Below, in pieces: positions 6,453 to 7,789 of a stretch of DNA of 7,789 bases; within the stretch, counting starts at the first letter, position 1; the number at the start of each line of letters is the position of its first letter. Under the pieces are notes generated by a model that ran no database searches, had not been told where the DNA came from, and saw only the letters and a program-made list of their open reading frames with translations. Source of the stretch: an uncultured Faecalibacterium sp. (GTDB taxonomy: Bacteria; Bacillota; Clostridia; Oscillospirales; Ruminococcaceae). The stretch covers positions 1 to 7,789 of the forward strand of contig CALDNF010000005.1 in NCBI GenBank assembly GCA_937917475.1. The letters are read 5' to 3'. The translations under genes and the position numbers were made by a program.

Positions 6453-7652
6453 ATGGATATTTTTCAAAATATGGCGTTGTTCTCCGAGCTGATTCAATGT
6501 GGCGGAAGTATCTATACATGGTGCTACAATGCAGATGGAACGCTTCTGCGGAGCAACTGTCCGGATGAAGTTTTCCTTTCCGGTGCGTTTGAACTTCTGG
6601 GCTGTAAACAACGGATGTTTGAGCATGGGCAAAAAGAGGACCTGCCTGTTACACTGGGCACAGCCATTGGCCTTTTATGGGGTGCGGCCTTTGAAAAAGA
6701 AAACGATCAGCTCAAACGGATCTGGGTCATAGGACCGGTGTTTTATCAGAACGTAACGCTGCGAGGCGTGGAGGAAGGCTTCAAAAGCTATCTCAAACTG
6801 GAAGTAAGCGTTGCATGGACAATCCAGTTTTATGACGTTCTGAAGAAGGTGCCTGTGCTGCAAAGCACCATCCTGAACCGCTATCTTCTGATGATGCACT
6901 ATTGCCTGACCGGACAGCGGCTGGAACTGAGCAGCGTGAACAGTTCTGCTTTACCCGAAGCACGAATGAAAAAAGAATCGCCCTACCGGGATCGGCATAA
7001 GCTCTGGATGGCGGAACAGGGAATGTTGCAAATGGTGCGCACCGGCGACTTGAATTATAAGGATGCCCTTTCCAACAGCATCAGTATGAGCACCGGCGTT
7101 CCGGTACAAAGCACCGATGTGCTGCGGCAGGGCAAAACATCCATCATCGTGTTTACCTCGCTGGTCTGCCGGGCTGCGATCGAGGGCGGTCTTTCGCCAG
7201 AGGAAGCATACTCGCTGGGAGACAGCTACATTCAAACAGCCGAGTCTGCAAAATCGATGGATGAATTATATCCGCTGTCCACGATGATGTACGATGATTT
7301 TATCCACCGTGTGCATAAGCACCGGACAAATCCGAACCTCAGCCCGCAGATTCAGAAATGTGTAGACTATATTGAAATGAATCTGGATAAGAAAATCGCA
7401 GCAGCAGACCTTGCCGCACTGGTGGGCTACACCGAATATTACCTTACGCATAAATTCAAAGAAGAAACCGGTCTGAGTGTAACGAATTACACCAAGTTTG
7501 CGAAGATCGAACGTGCCAAAGTCCTGCTGAAAAGCACGGAATTCAGTGTGCGAGAAATATCCGAGCAGCTGGGCTTTGCCACCCGCAATTATTTCAGCTC
7601 CGTGTTCCAGCAGGTAACCGGGAAAACACCTGTGGAATTCCGGGAAAATTAA
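6453..7652 (+). CDS. AraC-family transcriptional regulator
   Basis: A 399-residue regulator. The C-terminal DNA-binding domain (about 297-397) has both AraC helix-turn-helix units: the first at about 316-340 (ADLAALVGYTEYYLTHKF), a connecting helix IERAKVLLK (352-360), and the second at about 365-390 (VREISEQLGFATRNYFSSVF), closing with the family's GKTPVEFR. The N-terminal part (about 1-150) holds LWGAAFEKENDQLKRIWVIG (75-94), and the middle (about 195-290) holds IVFTSLVCRAAIEGGLSPEE (232-251). Both are recurrent in Firmicutes sugar-operon AraC proteins and are unlike the cupin domain of classical AraC; the ligand is unknown. No membrane segment is seen. It has its own promoter after a probable terminator, so it can be made independently of GH1. 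Its likely targets are the divergent spacer and perhaps itself (inference). Confidence 0.9.
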   Translation: MDIFQNMALFSELIQCGGSIYTWCYNADGTLLRSNCPDEVFLSGAFELLGCKQRMFEHGQKEDLPVTLGTAIGLLWGAAFEKENDQLKRIWVIGPVFYQNVTLRGVEEGFKSYLKLEVSVAWTIQFYDVLKKVPVLQSTILNRYLLMMHYCLTGQRLELSSVNSSALPEARMKKESPYRDRHKLWMAEQGMLQMVRTGDLNYKDALSNSISMSTGVPVQSTDVLRQGKTSIIVFTSLVCRAAIEGGLSPEEAYSLGDSYIQTAESAKSMDELYPLSTMMYDDFIHRVHKHRTNPNLSPQIQKCVDYIEMNLDKKIAAADLAALVGYTEYYLTHKFKEETGLSVTNYTKFAKIERAKVLLKSTEFSVREISEQLGFATRNYFSSVFQQVTGKTPVEFREN

Positions 7653-7714
7653 AGCAAAACAGGCATCTGGATGAACCGCTCAGCGGGATCAAACCGAATG
7701 CCTGTTTTGCTTTT
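7651..7714. terminator. Bidirectional intrinsic terminator between convergent genes
   Basis: The 16 bases at 7651-7666 (AAAGCAAAACAGGCAT) are a perfect inverted repeat of 7698-7713, with a nested CCGC-TCA-GCGG stem in the loop (7676-7686). The arm overlaps the AraC stop codon. Read on the plus strand it ends in TTTTGCTTTTG; read on the minus strand it ends in TTTTGCTTTAATTTT. It therefore probably stops transcription from both sides. The perfect long stem makes this call strong. Confidence 0.85.
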
Positions 7715-7745
7715 GTAATAAAATAAAGGAGAAAATGGGAATCGC

Positions 7746-7789
7746 TTAGTCGAGGAAGTTCTCGTTCAGGGTCACACCGAAATCGTGGG
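7746..7789 (-). CDS. C-terminal end of an unidentified convergent gene
   Basis: Reading leftward from the window edge, an open frame encodes the last 13 residues HDFGVTLNENFLD and then TAA. Codon choice (CAC, TTC, GTG, ACC, CTG, AAC, GAG, CTC, GAC) is strongly G/C-ending like the other genes here. The stop is about 30 bases from the bidirectional terminator, as expected for a convergent gene end. The fragment is too short to identify. Confidence 0.55.
   Translation of the reverse strand, partial: HDFGVTLNENFLD

Noticed and set aside
7732..7750. Tiny plus-strand frame after AAAGGAGAAA encoding four residues.
   Set aside because: Too short to support as a gene. It lies in the tail region of a convergent gene, and the AGGAG match is plausible by chance in A/G-rich DNA.
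1..7789. CRISPR arrays, tRNA or rRNA genes, insertion sequences, prophage or toxin-antitoxin genes.
   Set aside because: No regularly spaced repeats, cloverleaf-forming segments, transposase motifs or terminal inverted repeats were seen; all sizeable open regions are explained by the sugar-use genes.

Overview
The window is a carbohydrate-use locus of a Gram-positive gut anaerobe. Strong AGGAGG-type ribosome sites, coding sequence dominated by G/C-ending codons beside AT-rich spacers, and a sodium-symporter-type transporter next to cytoplasmic glycosidases all fit a Faecalibacterium- or Gemmiger-like member of the Oscillospiraceae. That placement is inference; no rRNA or other phylogenetic marker is present.

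Layout. On the minus strand, reading right to left, is a probable operon: a GPH-family (MelB-like) glycoside/cation symporter (4814-3324), a GH2 beta-glycosidase (3241-1037) and a GH43 glycosidase (1030 to the left edge, C-terminus missing). The first two genes are separated by 82 bases holding a clear hairpin. GH2 and GH43 are only 6 bases apart, and the GH43 ribosome site lies inside the last GH2 codons. A 237-base AT-rich divergent spacer follows, carrying candidate promoters for both directions and GGATAA-type repeats. On the plus strand are a GH1 beta-glycosidase (5052-6353) and an AraC-family regulator (6453-7652) with its own near-consensus promoter. A perfect 16-bp inverted repeat then forms a probable bidirectional terminator, and the last 13 codons of an unidentified convergent gene enter from the right edge.

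How it may work together. No glycosidase whose N-terminus is visible has a signal peptide, so the symporter probably imports a small glycoside or oligosaccharide that GH2, GH43 and GH1 take apart in the cytoplasm. The AraC-type protein is the obvious candidate regulator, acting on the divergent spacer. The GH1 has the FEW signature of enzymes acting on unphosphorylated sugars, which matches symport rather than PTS uptake. The substrate cannot be fixed from sequence; the GH2 has an N-x-K tripeptide where beta-glucuronidases have theirs, but that is not decisive.

Nothing here is a clearly new kind of system. The points most worth a second look are the GH2 specificity and its helical C-terminal tail, the divergent GH1 aglycone region, the repeats in the divergent spacer, the intercistronic hairpin, and the very compact GH1-terminator/AraC-promoter overlap.
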